The notes below the pieces were generated by a model. The model ran no database searches and was not told the DNA's origin. It saw only the letters and a program-made list of their open reading frames with translations. Shown here piece by piece: positions 5,241-6,376 of a stretch of 6,376 bases of DNA. Source of the DNA: Rubrobacter sp. (lineage in GTDB: Bacteria; Actinomycetota; Rubrobacteria; Rubrobacterales; Rubrobacteraceae); contig JAFAPF010000368.1 of assembly GCA_019247245.1 (NCBI GenBank), forward strand, positions 1 through 6,376, read 5' to 3'. Each line of letters starts with the position of its first letter. Position 1 is the stretch's first letter. The translations under genes were made by a program, and so were the position numbers.

Positions 5241-5600
5241 ATGTGTGTACTCTGCGGTGAGTTCGTTTCCTATGTCCACTGGACGGAACGGCACATCGAG
5301 TATAGGGCACACGCGCTTGACCCAGAATCCCGGGGCGACTACCATCGCTTGCGGCGTCGCGATCGTTTGCGGCGGGCAAAGGTAGCGAACGAGGTGCTCC
5401 GTCACTACGGACTCAAGGTTAACGACTGGGCCGGGAGCAGGTACGTCCTGCGCGACAAAAAGGGACGCTCCGAGTTGGTACAGGACCTGGGATCTTTGTG
5501 GCCCGCGGCGCAAAAGCTGGCCAGCCGACCACTCGATCCCTTAGACCCTTTCCTGCGTGCGGCGCTACTTGAAACGTCATCCTCGGACGATGTGCGGTGA
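5241..5600 (+). CDS. Small CxxC protein co-transcribed with CobW GTPase, function unknown
   Basis: This 119-residue protein starts MCVLCGEFVSYVHWTERH, with C2-x2-C5 and nearby His residues (H13, H18) that could bind a metal. The middle (30-50) is strongly basic. The second half (NDWAGSRYVLRDKKGRSELVQDLGSLWPAAQKL...PLDPLDP) is the conserved-looking part and resembles a small conserved family that I recall next to COG0523 GTPases. No signal peptide or membrane segment is present. The ATG lies 5 bases after the hydrolase stop and has no strong SD site, so translation is probably coupled. Its TGA (5598-5600) is in the same frame as the following CobW sequence. The function is unknown; a role as metal-handling or GTPase partner is inferred only from the CxxC and the neighbour. 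Confidence 0.75.
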   Translation: MCVLCGEFVSYVHWTERHIEYRAHALDPESRGDYHRLRRRDRLRRAKVANEVLRHYGLKVNDWAGSRYVLRDKKGRSELVQDLGSLWPAAQKLASRPLDPLDPFLRAALLETSSSDDVR

Positions 5601-5612
5601 ACCGAGGCTAGC

Positions 5613-6376
5613 ACGGCGAAGAAGCCAGTAACGATAGTAACGGGATTCCTGGGGAGTGGCAAGACCACTCTTCTGGCGAGGATGCTTTCGGTGCCGTTTT
5701 TGGCGAACACAGCCGTGCTCGTGAACGAGTTTGGCGAGGTCGGCCTCGACCACCACCTATTAAGGCGGGCCGAAGAGAGGACGATCCTCCTCGGTAACGG
5801 CTGTGTGTGCTGCACCACGCGAGAGGACCTCGTGGGCGTGCTCCTGGAACTTTTGGATGAGGAAGGGAGGGGTGAGATACCCGCGCTGGACCGGATCGTT
5901 GTCGAGACCACCGGTCTCGCGGACCCGGCTCCTATCCTCTTCACCGTTTTCTCCCATCCGGTTCTCCAGCACCACTACTACGTAGACCTCGTGATCTGTA
6001 CGGTTGACGCCGTCAACGGGGAGCTGCACCTGGACCTCCCCGAGTCCACAAAACAGGTCGCGGCGGCCGATGTAATCGTCTTGAGCAAGACGGATGTAGC
6101 ACAGCCCGGCGCAGCTGACGGCTTGCGGGTCAGGCTTCGCCGTATCAACTCCTCCGCCCATATAATCGATGCGCCCTACGGCAAGGTGGACCCCGACAAG
6201 CTTCTCCACCCTGTGGCAAACTGGTCTCCAACCGGTCTCAGGAACGTCGAGAGTTTGGGAGTTGAGATCGAGGCTGCCCTGGCCGAAACTAACAGCCACG
6301 TGTCTGGTACGTATTCGACGTCCCTGACGTTCGATGGTCTCGTTGACTGGGTAGCGTTCGGAACCTGGCTTAGCAT
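5613..6376 (+). CDS. COG0523/CobW-family metal-chaperone GTPase, 3' end outside window
   Basis: This G3E P-loop GTPase is of the metal-insertion type. Counted from the codon after the upstream TGA (5601), the P-loop is GFLGSGKT (15-22), the metal-binding motif GCVCC covers residues 67-71, Walker B is ETTGLADP (102-109), and the base-recognition motif is SKTD (162-165). The start of the CobW C-terminal domain (HVSGTYSTSLTFDG) follows, and the frame is still open at the window edge; about 60-100 residues are missing. No ATG, GTG or TTG lies between the stop at 5598-5600 and the P-loop. The best fit is ACG at 5613, 5 bases after GAGG, giving xAKKPVTIVTGFLGSGKT, the usual N-terminal length. A caller that insists on ATG would start at 5682 and lose the P-loop. 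It probably delivers zinc or a similar metal to the operon's hydrolase. Confidence 0.88.

Noticed and set aside
5598..5600. TGA as a selenocysteine codon joining the CxxC and CobW frames
   Set aside because: I see no convincing SECIS-type hairpin directly after it and no Sec-enzyme context. The family's normal N-terminus begins just downstream, so a non-canonical start or plain readthrough is simpler.
5405..6299. Two long minus-strand frames opposite the CxxC and CobW genes
   Set aside because: The plus strand here encodes clear motifs (GFLGSGKT, GCVCC, ETTGLADP, SKTD); the minus-strand products have none and are shadows.

Overview
The window looks like bacterial chromosome, probably from a Gram-positive lineage with GC-rich genes. 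Coding regions are GC-rich with strong Shine-Dalgarno (SD) sites, while the intergenic DNA is visibly less GC-rich and long. An actinobacterial source (for example a Rubrobacter-like lineage) is my guess from the style of the proteins and is not proven. I see no tRNA, rRNA, CRISPR array, transposase or phage gene.

Layout, left to right. A 5'-truncated relic of an NmrA-like dehydrogenase (117-455, +) is followed by copy A of a structured intergenic repeat (471-600). It faces a complete ferritin gene (775-1272, -) with a well-defined upstream control region (1315-1370). Next comes a small minus-strand gene broken by one frameshift (1595-1893), with a large three-way-junction RNA structure or terminator beyond its 3' end. 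A roughly 420-base divergent spacer separates it from a [2Fe-2S] ferredoxin gene (2315-2680, +). A roughly 485-base spacer then carries several hairpins and copy B of the repeat (2985-3108). An L-asparaginase gene (3166-4158, -) follows, transcribed divergently from a plus-strand operon. That operon holds an HpPgdA/cyclic-imidase-like CE4 hydrolase (4318-5235), a small CxxC protein (5241-5600) and a COG0523/CobW GTPase that runs off the right edge.

Functionally the left half concerns iron: storage (ferritin) and iron-sulfur electron transfer (ferredoxin). The right half reads as a metal-dependent C-N hydrolase module. A zinc-type hydrolase is co-transcribed with a probable metallochaperone GTPase and a Cys-containing helper, opposite an asparaginase-type amidohydrolase. 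Whether the module processes peptidoglycan or small amides and imides cannot be settled from sequence alone.

The most unusual items are: the repeat pair, whose hairpins are kept despite base changes; the CobW reading frame, which has no ATG/GTG/TTG start and is in frame with the upstream gene across a single TGA; the hidden frameshifted gene; and the dyads upstream of the ferritin promoter.
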